DNA of 64,000 bases from Panacagrimonas sp052389915 (GTDB lineage Bacteria; Pseudomonadota; Gammaproteobacteria; Nevskiales; Nevskiaceae): positions 49,223 through 113,222 of the forward strand of contig JBQTHL010000001.1 of the NCBI GenBank assembly GCA_052389915.1, written 5' to 3'. How positions within the stretch are numbered: the first letter of the stretch is position 1; each line of letters starts with the position of its first letter. Shown one piece after another: positions 8,950 to 17,950 of this stretch. Both the position numbers and the translations under genes were made by a program. The notes below the pieces were generated by a model that was not told the DNA's origin, searched no databases, and saw nothing but the letters and a program-made list of their open reading frames with translations.

Positions 8950-11190
8950 CCTGTTCGAAAGCGGTTCGTTACCTGCCTGAGTCTCTCCGCAATGCTGGTC
9001 CCGACCGCTCACGCCCAAGACACGTCGCCGGCCCCGGCGGTGACGCTCGACCCCGTCACCGTCACTGCGTCCAAGGCCGAGCGCCTGTCGTCCGAAGTGC
9101 CGGCTACCGTTAGCGTGATCGACGCCGAACGCCTGGAACACGAACTGGCGGAAGACCTGCGCGACCTGGTGCGCTACGAACCCGGGGTGACCGTGCCCTA
9201 CCAGGGCTCGCGCTTCGGCAACGCGGGGATTTCCATCCGCGGGCTCGGCGGCAACCGCGTGCAGACCAAGATCGACGGCGTCCCCATCGCAGAAGGCTTT
9301 TCCATCGGCAGCTTCAGCAATGCCGGGCGCGACTTCGTCGACTTCGACCTGATCAGGCGTGTCGAGATCGTGCGCGGTCCCGCGAGTTCACTGTACGGCA
9401 GCGATGCGCTGGGTGGCGTAGTGAATTTCATCACGCGCGATCCTGCTGATCTTCTGGCCAGCGGTCCCGCGCTGCGCACACGAGTCGGGTACATCGGCGC
9501 GGACGAAACGACGGTGCTGTCGTCGACGGGCGCTGCGTCGCGCGGCAACTGGTCGGGCCTCCTCAACGTGGTGCGTCGCGAGGGCCACGAGCTGGACAAC
9601 GCCGGCTCGCGCGGCGGCACCGGCGTTCTGCGCACGCGACCCGAACCGCTCGATTCCAGCGGCGATCAGTTGCTCGCCAAGCTGCTGTGGGGTGAGGCCG
9701 GCGGCGCGCCCCTGCGCCTGACCGTAGAGCGATTCGAAGCGGATTCCGAAACGGAAGTGCTGAGTCTGGTGCGCAGCGTTCCCAGCGGACCACCCGGCGC
9801 GCCGCCCACGACGATCACCGATACCACCGGCCTGAGCGGCGACGACGAGGCTCGCCGCCGTCGCGTGAGCCTGGATCAGAAACTGTCCAGCGTGCCGGGG
9901 CTGGACAGCCTGAGCTGGCGCCTCTACCACCAGGAAAGCCGCACGACGCAGGACACGTTCGAATCGCGCACCGTCACCAGCGTCATGACCGAAACGTTCA
10001 CGCAGCGCGAGCGCGAACGTCGCGCGCTGTTCGAGCAAAGAGTGCTCGGCGCGGAGACCACGCTGGAGAAGGACTTCAATCTGGGCAAGGTGCCGCACCG
10101 GCTGGTCGCCGGCATCGAAATCGAGCGCACGCAAACCGAGCAGTCGCGCGACGGGCTGGAGCGCAACCTCACGCTAGGCACCGAGACCAACACCGTGGGT
10201 CCGGACGTGTTTCCCGTACGCGATTTTCCGGAGACCAGGACGCTGGAATATGGCGTGTACGCGCAGGACGACATTCGTCTGGGCCGCTTCACCCTGGTGC
10301 CGGGCCTGCGCTTCGACTCCTACGATCTGGACCCGCAGCCCGACGCGACCTTCGTCGAGGACAACCCCGGCATCGAACCGCGGAAACTGACCGAAACGCA
10401 GGTCTCGCCCAAGCTCGGCCTGATCTACGGCTTGAGCGATACCACCTCTGCCTGGGCGCAATACGCGCACGGTTTCCGCGCGCCACCTTTCAACGACGTC
10501 AACATCGGCTTCACCAACCTTCAGTTCGGTTACACCGCCATCCCCAATCCCGACCTGAAACCTGAAACCAGCCGCGGCTTCGAATTGGGACTGCGCGGTC
10601 GCGGTGCCGATTTCAACTGGCAACTCGCGGCCTTCCGCAATCGCTACGAAGACTTCATCGAATCCAACGCGAGCCGCGGCGTCGATCCGGTCACGAACCT
10701 GCTGGTATTCCAGTCGCAGAACCTGGGCGAAGTCACCATCGAAGGCATCGAGGCGCGCGGTGAACTGGGCTTGAGTCATGACCTGCGCGTGCGCAGCAGC
10801 CTCGCTTACGCGCGCGGCGAAGATGAAATCGCCGACAAACCGCTCAACAGCGTCGAGCCGCTCACGGGCGTACTCGGGCTGGCCTGGGCGCCGAAGCTCG
10901 CGGCGCTGGAACTGGAACTGGTTGCCACCGCCACCGACGGCAAGTCCCGAGTCAACGACTCCAACGCCGCCGGCCCATTTTTCCGTAGCCCCGGCGGTGT
11001 GCGTCTGGACCTGCTCGCCGCCTGGCATCCGCACGCGCGCGTGGATGTGAATGCCGGCCTGTTCAACCTCGCGGATCGAACGCTGTATGCGTGGTTCGAT
11101 GTGCAGACGCGTCTTGCCAGCGACCCGGCCATCGAACGTTTTTCCCAGCCCGGCATCAATGCCAGTGTCAATCTTCGGGTTCAGTTCTAG
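8947..11190 (+). CDS. TonB-dependent outer-membrane receptor, haemoglobin/haem type
   Basis: 747-residue outer-membrane receptor that takes up its ligand with TonB-ExbBD energy. A signal peptide ends at AHA and is followed by the TonB box DPVTVTASK (about 35-43). The plug domain has SIRGLGGNRVQTKIDGVP and RRVEIVRGPASSLYGSDALGGVVNF. The 22-strand barrel ends in the usual aromatic FSQPGINASVNLRVQF. The barrel motifs HGFRAPPFNDVN and PNPDLKPETS are the FRAP and NPDL boxes of haem/haemoglobin receptors, so haem is the likely ligand. It is followed by a DUF6607 lipoprotein, a frequent partner of haem receptors. A Fur-like promoter and a duplicated leader lie upstream. Confidence 0.88.
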   Translation: MPVRKRFVTCLSLSAMLVPTAHAQDTSPAPAVTLDPVTVTASKAERLSSEVPATVSVIDAERLEHELAEDLRDLVRYEPGVTVPYQGSRFGNAGISIRGLGGNRVQTKIDGVPIAEGFSIGSFSNAGRDFVDFDLIRRVEIVRGPASSLYGSDALGGVVNFITRDPADLLASGPALRTRVGYIGADETTVLSSTGAASRGNWSGLLNVVRREGHELDNAGSRGGTGVLRTRPEPLDSSGDQLLAKLLWGEAGGAPLRLTVERFEADSETEVLSLVRSVPSGPPGAPPTTITDTTGLSGDDEARRRRVSLDQKLSSVPGLDSLSWRLYHQESRTTQDTFESRTVTSVMTETFTQRERERRALFEQRVLGAETTLEKDFNLGKVPHRLVAGIEIERTQTEQSRDGLERNLTLGTETNTVGPDVFPVRDFPETRTLEYGVYAQDDIRLGRFTLVPGLRFDSYDLDPQPDATFVEDNPGIEPRKLTETQVSPKLGLIYGLSDTTSAWAQYAHGFRAPPFNDVNIGFTNLQFGYTAIPNPDLKPETSRGFELGLRGRGADFNWQLAAFRNRYEDFIESNASRGVDPVTNLLVFQSQNLGEVTIEGIEARGELGLSHDLRVRSSLAYARGEDEIADKPLNSVEPLTGVLGLAWAPKLAALELELVATATDGKSRVNDSNAAGPFFRSPGGVRLDLLAAWHPHARVDVNAGLFNLADRTLYAWFDVQTRLASDPAIERFSQPGINASVNLRVQF

Positions 11191-11214
11191 CCTGTATTTT
11201 TAGGGAGTGTTTCG

Positions 11215-12258
11215 ATGCGCCTTCAAGCTTTGTCCATCGCGCTGATCGCCAGCGTTCTTGCTGCCTGCGCCAGCACCGCACCGGCTCCGGACGTCTCGAC
11301 CGCAAGGCTCAACGTCAGACCGCTGCTCGACCCGGCACGCATGGCGGCCATCGCCACCGCTGCAACGCCTCGCGAGCAAGATCGCGCCGCCATCCTCGCG
11401 ATGCTCGGCGAGTACGAAGTGGGCTTCCACTTCGAGGAGACCGTCATCTTGCGCTCCGGCTACGAGCGCAGGAAGTCCAAGGACACCGGCGCGTTCGAGG
11501 CGGTGATGCTGGTGGAAGACAGCGGTTCGCACATCGTGCTGCAACACCTGCTGGTGTCCGAGGACGGCGGCCATGTCACCAAGCACTGGCGGCAGGACTG
11601 GACGTACGAGGCCCCACACCGTTTCGAATTCAGCGAAGACCAGACCTGGCGCATACGCCCGCTTGCTGCGGAGAAAACCAAGGGCGCGTGGACGCAGTGC
11701 GTCTACGAGGTGAGCGATGCGCCGCGTTATTGCGGCACCGGCGTGTGGACCCATCGTTACGGCGTCGCGACCTGGACTTCTGACCGCACCTGGCGTCCCC
11801 TGCCGCGCCGCGAGTACACCACGCGCAACGACTACAACGCGGTCAACGCGGAGAACCGCCACACCATCACGCCCGCCGGCTGGACACACGAGCAGGACAA
11901 CACCAAGACCGTGCGCACGGGCGAGACAACCAAGGAGACCCTGGTGCGCGAGTTCGGCTTCAACGATTACCGGCGCGTGAGCGGCTTCGATTTTTCCCCG
12001 GCCTACGACTACTGGAAAGCCACGCAGAACTACTGGGCGCGAGTACGCACGCAGTGGGACGCGCGCTTCAAATCCGGCAACGGCCTGAGCCTGAAGACCA
12101 CAGTGGACGGCATGGATCTGATCACGCCGGTCTTCATCCAGGCCGAAGCCGTGCGCACAGGGCAAACCGTATCCGACGAGCAGATTGCGGAGATCTTCGA
12201 TCAGTGGGTCACGGCGCCGGGAACCCTGGGCGCGGTAGCGCAGAAGTCGGCTCAGTGA
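11215..12258 (+). CDS. DUF6607 family lipoprotein
   Basis: 347 residues. The signal peptide ends in a lipobox LAAC with Cys18, so the mature protein is a membrane-anchored lipoprotein. The body is rich in Trp and Tyr (HWRQDWTYEAPHRFEFSEDQTW, GTGVWTHRYGVATWTSDRTWRPLP), typical of DUF6607, whose members are encoded beside TonB receptors for haem. No enzymatic motif is visible. It starts 24 bases after the receptor with a GGGAG site (AGGGAGTGTTTCG before the ATG) and is almost certainly co-transcribed. A periplasmic or outer-membrane role in iron or haem acquisition is inferred only from context. Confidence 0.8.
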   Translation: MRLQALSIALIASVLAACASTAPAPDVSTARLNVRPLLDPARMAAIATAATPREQDRAAILAMLGEYEVGFHFEETVILRSGYERRKSKDTGAFEAVMLVEDSGSHIVLQHLLVSEDGGHVTKHWRQDWTYEAPHRFEFSEDQTWRIRPLAAEKTKGAWTQCVYEVSDAPRYCGTGVWTHRYGVATWTSDRTWRPLPRREYTTRNDYNAVNAENRHTITPAGWTHEQDNTKTVRTGETTKETLVREFGFNDYRRVSGFDFSPAYDYWKATQNYWARVRTQWDARFKSGNGLSLKTTVDGMDLITPVFIQAEAVRTGQTVSDEQIAEIFDQWVTAPGTLGAVAQKSAQ

Positions 12259-12283
12259 TCGGCCGGGTTCAGAGCGGGGCTTG

Positions 12284-14107
12284 ATGCGTGCCCGAATGAA
12301 AACGCCCCTGTCCACGCTGGCCATGCGACTCAGCGCCCGGCCGCCCGCATCGAACACGCAGCTGACCGCCATCGAGGCGAGGCTGGCCGTGGGCGATCTG
12401 GCCGGCGCCATACAGGCTTGCCGCAAGCGCCTCGCAAGTACGCCCGACGATGCCGAAGCGCATCGTCACCTCGGGCAGTTGCTCGCGGCGAGCGGCGATT
12501 TCCTGCCGGCCTATCGCAGCGCGCAACAGGCCTGCGAACTGGCGCCGGACGATCCGCGTAGCTGGTCCGACCTGGGCCGCATTCACGCAATGCAGGGCAA
12601 ATTCGACAATGCCGCAAGGTGCTTCACCGAGGCCATCCAGGCGGACTCGCGCCACGCCGACGGCTGGCACAACCTGGGCACGGCGCTCAAGAAACTGGGC
12701 GACAAGCCCGGTGCGTTCACTGCGCTGAAGAACGCGCTGATGCTGGATCCAACGCGCGCCGAGACGTATCTGAATCTCGGCAATCTGCTGATCGCGTCCG
12801 ACCAGTTCGAGGACGCCGTGCAATGCTTCGAGCGCGCCGCCGAGCACGACCCCAAGCTCGCGCAGGCGCGCAGCCGGTTGGCGCATGAGCTGTCCGCTTG
12901 CGGCAAGGTCAGGCGTGCGGAGTCGCTGTTCCGGCAGGCCCTGGGTCTGAATCCGGATCATGTGCAGGGCTGGTTCGGCCTGGGCCGCACCCTGGAAGAC
13001 CTGGGCGATGCGGAAAATGCGCTGGCCTGCTACGAGCAGGTGCTCAAGCGCCATCCCAACCACGCGATGGCGCTGGGGCAGTACCTGGCGCTGGTTCGGG
13101 ATGATGTGCCCGCGCCCGTGCTCGAAAACGCAAAGGCTGCGGCTCCGTCCGATGCGGCGACTGCGCTGATCGGCTACGGACTGCTGAAATATCACGACCG
13201 CCGCAAGGACTACGCGGCGGCGGCGCAGGCCGGAATCGCAGCGAACGCGGCCCGTCGCGCCCAGGCCGGCGTGCTGGATCGCGCGGCACTCACGCAACGC
13301 ATCGATCGCATCGTTCAGACCTACACGCGCGATTTCTTTGCCGAGCATCGGCGTCTCGGATTGGGCACCGACCAGCCGGTGTTCATCGTCGGCCTGCCGC
13401 GCTCGGGCACCACGCTGACCGAGCAGATTCTGTCTGCGCATCCGGCGCTGCACGGCGCGGGCGAGTTGCCGGACCTTTCGCGCATCGCATCGCGCTGTGT
13501 CGCCAGGGACGAGGAGCCCTGGCAGGCCGCGACCCGGCTCGACGAGATGACATCGCGCGAGCGCGCGCTCGAGTACCTGCACGCGCTGGGCGACGGCGCA
13601 CCGAAAAGCCGGCTGCGCATCAGCGACAAATCTCCGCTCAACTTTTTCCAGCTCGCGTTCGCCGCCGTGCTGTTTCCCAACGCGCGAGTGGTGCACTGCC
13701 TGCGCGAGCCTCGCGACAACGCGCTGTCCATCTGGATGGAAAATTTCGCAAGCGATCAGCGTTACGCCACGGACTTCGACGACCTCGCGTTCTTCACCTC
13801 GCAATACCGCCGTCTCATGGCGCACTGGCGCGAGCATCTGCCGCTCAAGATGCTGGACATGCAGTACGAGAACACCGTCGCCGATCTGGAAGCGCAGGCT
13901 CGAAAGCTGATGCGTTTTCTGGGCGTGCCCTGGGACGCGGGCTGTCTGGACTTTCATAGCAACGATCGCGCGGTGCAGACGCCCAGCCGCTGGCAGGTCC
14001 GGCAGCCCATTTACACCCGATCCGTTTCGCGCTGGAAAACGTATGCACCGTATCTGCCGGGACTGGTCTCTGCGTTCGCGCCGGAAGCAGAGCGCCCCGG
14101 CGCATGA
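12284..14107 (+). CDS. Tetratricopeptide-repeat sulfotransferase
   Basis: 607 residues. The first 300 are about seven TPR units (for example WHNLGTALKKLGDKPGAFTA, YLNLGNLLIASDQFEDAV). The C-terminal half is a PAPS-dependent sulfotransferase: the 5'-phosphosulfate loop is VGLPRSGTTLTEQILSAHP (about 367-385), and the 3'-phosphate region is RVVHCLREPRDNALSIW. The architecture is common in Xanthomonadales and alphaproteobacteria next to TonB receptors; the acceptor is unknown and could be a protein or an envelope glycan. The ATG at 12284 was preferred over the in-frame TTG one codon upstream. The gene lies 25 bases after DUF6607 and probably ends the first part of the iron operon. Confidence 0.85.
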   Translation: MRARMKTPLSTLAMRLSARPPASNTQLTAIEARLAVGDLAGAIQACRKRLASTPDDAEAHRHLGQLLAASGDFLPAYRSAQQACELAPDDPRSWSDLGRIHAMQGKFDNAARCFTEAIQADSRHADGWHNLGTALKKLGDKPGAFTALKNALMLDPTRAETYLNLGNLLIASDQFEDAVQCFERAAEHDPKLAQARSRLAHELSACGKVRRAESLFRQALGLNPDHVQGWFGLGRTLEDLGDAENALACYEQVLKRHPNHAMALGQYLALVRDDVPAPVLENAKAAAPSDAATALIGYGLLKYHDRRKDYAAAAQAGIAANAARRAQAGVLDRAALTQRIDRIVQTYTRDFFAEHRRLGLGTDQPVFIVGLPRSGTTLTEQILSAHPALHGAGELPDLSRIASRCVARDEEPWQAATRLDEMTSRERALEYLHALGDGAPKSRLRISDKSPLNFFQLAFAAVLFPNARVVHCLREPRDNALSIWMENFASDQRYATDFDDLAFFTSQYRRLMAHWREHLPLKMLDMQYENTVADLEAQARKLMRFLGVPWDAGCLDFHSNDRAVQTPSRWQVRQPIYTRSVSRWKTYAPYLPGLVSAFAPEAERPGA

Positions 14108-14229
14108 ATCCTTAGTCGTCGTGTATCGCCGCCGTACGAGCGGGCCATGCCCGCGACCGTATTCACAAGCGCCAGCAAGCCCGCTCAGGGCAGCCAGCCT
14201 TCTCGAAGTCCTAATCTGGGAGATGGCTG

Positions 14230-16455
14230 ATGTGGAAGAAAACCCTGCTGGCGGCCGCTGTCGCCGGCTTCACGCTATCGGCCGGCGCTGCCGATCCGGA
14301 ACCGCAGGACGCACCGAAATCCGAACCTGCGGCGCCACCGAAGGATGACGCACCGGTCAAGGTCGATACCATCACCGTCACCGGCGAACGCATTGACGAA
14401 GGCTTCAAGGCCGAGGAGCAGTTCAGCGGCAAGCTCCCGCTGACGATCCGCGAAACGCCGCAGTCGGTCTCCGTCATCACGCGCGAAGCCCTGGATGCGC
14501 GCCAGGTCATGAACCTGGGACAGGCGCTGGAGCTGTCGGCCGGCGTCACCCAGTACAGCGGCAACGGGCCGTTCGCCGGGCAGCCCTCGTTCGGCTTCAA
14601 CCAGACCACGATTCGCGGCATCGACATCGACAGCATCTTCGACTTCCGCGAAGACGGCTTCGTCAGCGGCTCGTTCTACTCGGTGCCGGACCTGGCGATT
14701 TACGACCGCATCGAAGTGGTCAAGGGCCCCAACTCGGTGTTGTACGGTCGCGGCAGCCCCGGTGGTCTGATCAATCGCATCCGCAAGAAGCCGCTGCCCG
14801 AGGCGAATACCGATGTGGAACTGAGCGTCGGCTCCTTCGACACGTATCGCGGGGAACTCGACGCCACCGGGCCGCTGTTTTCGTCGAAAGCGGCGCGCGG
14901 TCGCCTGGTCGCGGTTTACGAGGACTCGGGCTCCTTCGTGCGCGGGCCGGAAACGCAGCGCACCGTGCTCGCCCCGAGCCTGGACCTGGACCTGACCGCG
15001 TCCACGCGCCTGTTGTTGCAGACGCTCTACCAAAGCGAGGACATCGTCGCGAACACGGGCGTGCCCTTGCGACGCAAGGGCACCGGGTTCGAACCGCTCA
15101 ACGTCAGCCGCAGACAGTACAACGGCGTGGTCACGAAGGATCCCTACACCTGGGAAATTTTTTCCGCTACCGCGCAGCTCGATCAGCAGCTCGGCGACAA
15201 GTGGCTGGCCACACTCAGGCTTAGCTCCAGCAACATCGACACGCCGATCCGCACCGATGCCTACGCCTACGGCCTGCCCGCAATCGGCGATGACCCGTCC
15301 ACACCAGACGTGGTCGAGCGGCGTGGCGATACCGCTGTCCTGGGCAATGATTTCGCCATCGATCGCGATATCTGGTCCGGAGAACTACAGTTGTCAGGTC
15401 GCTTCGATTTGTTCGGGCGCGAGGCCAAGGCGGCGTTCGGCGTGGACCACAACGAGAACCAGTATTCGCGCCGCGGCGCCTACACCGAGTACCTGGCGGC
15501 CAATATCTACGACCGCGATTTCCCCTTGCCGGATCGGGAAACGCTCACACCCGGTTTCGCCACGGAGGGCGCACCGGTCAGCCGGGGCGCGTTTGCGCAG
15601 GCCCAGGTGCGTCCCACCGAGCGCCTTGCCGTGCTGCTGGGCGTGCGCTACGACAAGGCCGATCTGAGAACCACGCCTTTTCACCCCGTCGCTGAAGCCA
15701 CTCCGCGACAGGAAAAGGAAGTGGACGACGTCACCGGGCGCATCGGCCTGACCTACGACCTGACCAAGCAGGTGTCGGTCTACACCTTGTACGCGCAGTC
15801 GTTCCAGCCGGTATTCACCTCGGGCCTGAGCGGAGAACTGCTCGACCCCGAGACCGGCGAAATCTACGAGCTGGGCGCGAAGACCGAATGGTTCGACGGC
15901 AAGCTCGGCGTCAACGCCGCCGTGTACCGCGTCGACCGCGACAAGATTCCGACCAGCGTCGAGGACGACCCCAACGACGAAATAGAACCGTTCTCCATCT
16001 CCAGCGGCTTGCAGCGCTCCGACGGCTTCGAGGTCGAAGTCAACGGCCGGCCGCTGCCGGGCTGGGACGTGAGCCTGGCCTTCAACCAGCTCGACTCGGC
16101 CTACGAGAACGACCTCGATCCCCTGTTCGGCACCAACCCGGGCGGCACGGCGGACTGGCAGTTCGCCATGTTCTCGGTTTACGAGCTGCAAACCGGCGCG
16201 TTGAAGGGGCTGGGTTTCGGCGCCTCGGTGTTTGCCATCGACGATCGCGGCATCGGCTTCCAGCGCGGCACCATTCCCGGCTACGAGCGCGTGGACCTGC
16301 ACGCCTCGTACAAGGGCTTCAAGCATGTCGAGATCAACCTAGTGGTGCGCAACCTCACGGACGAGACCTACATCGAGGGCGCGGACCGGCCTGGCGCCTA
16401 CGCACAATTCGGCTCGCCCACGGCAGCGCTGCTGTCGGTCAAGTATTCACTCTGA
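14230..16455 (+). CDS. TonB-dependent siderophore receptor
   Basis: 741 residues. Signal peptide MWKKTLLAAAVAGFTLSAGA, then a short acidic/proline linker and TonB box DTITVTG. There is no N-terminal STN signalling domain, so it is a plain transporter and not a FecA-type transducer. Plug motifs include ETPQSVSVITREALDARQ and RIEVVKGPNSVLYGRGSPGG, the signature of ferric-siderophore receptors. The last strand ends SPTAALLSVKYSL. A good ribosome site GGGAGA is present. The 122-base gap after the sulfotransferase has no Fur box, so expression may depend on read-through from the upstream iron promoter. Confidence 0.88.
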   Translation: MWKKTLLAAAVAGFTLSAGAADPEPQDAPKSEPAAPPKDDAPVKVDTITVTGERIDEGFKAEEQFSGKLPLTIRETPQSVSVITREALDARQVMNLGQALELSAGVTQYSGNGPFAGQPSFGFNQTTIRGIDIDSIFDFREDGFVSGSFYSVPDLAIYDRIEVVKGPNSVLYGRGSPGGLINRIRKKPLPEANTDVELSVGSFDTYRGELDATGPLFSSKAARGRLVAVYEDSGSFVRGPETQRTVLAPSLDLDLTASTRLLLQTLYQSEDIVANTGVPLRRKGTGFEPLNVSRRQYNGVVTKDPYTWEIFSATAQLDQQLGDKWLATLRLSSSNIDTPIRTDAYAYGLPAIGDDPSTPDVVERRGDTAVLGNDFAIDRDIWSGELQLSGRFDLFGREAKAAFGVDHNENQYSRRGAYTEYLAANIYDRDFPLPDRETLTPGFATEGAPVSRGAFAQAQVRPTERLAVLLGVRYDKADLRTTPFHPVAEATPRQEKEVDDVTGRIGLTYDLTKQVSVYTLYAQSFQPVFTSGLSGELLDPETGEIYELGAKTEWFDGKLGVNAAVYRVDRDKIPTSVEDDPNDEIEPFSISSGLQRSDGFEVEVNGRPLPGWDVSLAFNQLDSAYENDLDPLFGTNPGGTADWQFAMFSVYELQTGALKGLGFGASVFAIDDRGIGFQRGTIPGYERVDLHASYKGFKHVEINLVVRNLTDETYIEGADRPGAYAQFGSPTAALLSVKYSL

Positions 16456-16557
16456 TTCCGAGTCGATTTTTTCTGCGGCAGAGACTGCCGCTTCATTACG
16501 CGCCCAGCCAGCCATCGCCAGCCCCCCGCGCTTTGTAAATCTAAAGGGAGCTTCACG

Positions 16558-17806
16558 GTGAAAAGAATCTACGTGCCGGGGGCGGCACTGAGCTTGGCGT
16601 TGTTCGTTCACACACCGATTCATGCGGCTGACGAATCTGCCGCGAACGAAGAAAAACCCGTGGTGCTCGACGCGGTGAAAGTCGAGGGCGCACGTCCGGA
16701 TGACTGGGTCGCCGCGAAAGATGCGACCGCAGGCGTGCTAGGCGAATTGCCGCTGATCGAGGCGCCGTACTCGGTCAACGTGGGGACCCAGCATCTGCTG
16801 GAAATCCAGCAGTCCACGCGGTACACCGACTACCTCAAGAACATTCCCGCGGCGAACGTGGGCAACGTCGCCATCGGATTTTTCTCCCTGTGCGGATTCG
16901 CGGTGGGCACGGACGGGTATCTCTACGACGGCCTGCCGTGACACGTCGGCCTGTCGGAGACTTTCGACAGCTTCGACCGGAAAGTCGCACGGTTCCAACG
17001 TGCTGCTTAGCGACATCGTTGACCTGACCGGGCGCTGGTCGGTGCTGCTGGCGGCGCGTCACGCCAAGTATGAGGCGGACAATTCGGCGGCGGCGCGCGC
17101 ATGGCGGCACCCAGCGTTTCCAGGACTTCGCCGACCGCCGCGCTCGTGTTCGAACCGGTTGCCGGTGCCTTGCTGTATGCCAACTATTCCGAAGGCCTCG
17201 AACAGGGCGGGACGGCACCGGACAAGGCGAGCAATCGCGGCGATCTGCTGGCGCCGCTGGTCACCGAACAGATCGAGCTCGGCGCAAAGCTCGAACACCG
17301 GAACCTGACGTACACCGCCGCCATTTTCGAGCTGGAGAAACCTTTCGAATTCACCCGCTTTACCGATGCCGGAGCGCCCGGCCCGTTCGTGCGTAACGGC
17401 GTCCAGCGTCATCGCGGCATTGAGTTCACCGTGACCGGGCGTCTGCTGGACAGGCTCGACATCGTGGCCGGCACGGCCTACCTCGATCCGAAAACGGAAG
17501 GCAATACGGCCACCGACGGCAAGCGCCCGGTCAGTGTGCCGCGCCTGACCGGGAACCTGTTTTGCCGATTACGGACTTGGCGTCGTGCCTGGGCTGTTCG
17601 TCAACGCCGGGGTCTATCACAACGCCAGGCAGTTTCTTGACGAGGGCAACACGCTGGCGCTGGAAGGCTGGACGCGCTTCGATGTGGGCGCGCGCTATGA
17701 GACCTCGCTGGCTGGGAAAGCGGCGCGCTTCTCCCTGGGAGAATCTCGCCAACGAGGATTACTGGATCGGCCAGGCCGGCATTCTCACCATCGCCCCATC
17801 CGCTGA
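16558..17806 (+). pseudogene. Decayed TonB-dependent siderophore receptor
   Basis: Starts well with a GTG behind GGGAG, a signal peptide (ALSLALFVHTPIHA), a TonB-box-like VVLDAVKVEG and the plug up to GTDGYLYDGLP. There GGA has become the stop TGA (16,939-16,941); the same frame continues HVGLSETFDSFDRK, so the stop is a point mutation. At about 16,980 the sequence jumps from the plug directly into the barrel (VLLSDIVDLTGRWSVLLAARHAKYE), losing roughly 300-350 residues. At least three further frameshifts follow (near 17,100, 17,570 and 17,740). The C-terminus is still readable (NVGVYH-like strand, WENLANEDYWIGQAG). An intact homologue would be about 700 residues. Confidence 0.9.
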
Positions 17807-17885
17807 CCGTGAAGATGGGTGCGAGGGTCAGCCTTTAGCTCCCTCGAAGTTCCATCTGCGGGGCTGAAGCACCCGCAAACAAAGC

Positions 17886-17941
17886 TTGACCGCGCCTTAA
17901 CAGGTGATCTAGGATTGGTTTCGATGATGATAACCATTCTC
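17886..17941 (+). promoter_or_regulatory. Promoter with strong Fur box
   Basis: TTGACC (17,886-17,891) with an 18-base spacer and TAGGAT (17,910-17,915) make a sigma70 promoter. The 19-mer GATGATGATAACCATTCTC (17,923-17,941) matches the classical Fur consensus GATAATGATAATCATTATC at 16 of 19 positions and covers the expected transcription start. The gene begins 10 bases later. Iron repression is the natural reading. Confidence 0.75.
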
Positions 17942-17950
17942 TTTCGCACT

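Noticed and set aside
11200..12426. Minus-strand frame opposite the DUF6607 lipoprotein
   Set aside because: The plus-strand product has a signal peptide, lipobox and operon context; the antisense frame has none of these.
12269..13957. 562-codon minus-strand frame opposite the TPR-sulfotransferase
   Set aside because: The plus strand shows clear TPR and PAPS-loop motifs; the antisense is low-complexity.
14108..14229. Fur box before the siderophore receptor
   Set aside because: The gap is GC-rich and has no GATAAT-like repeats; regulation through the upstream operon promoter is more likely.
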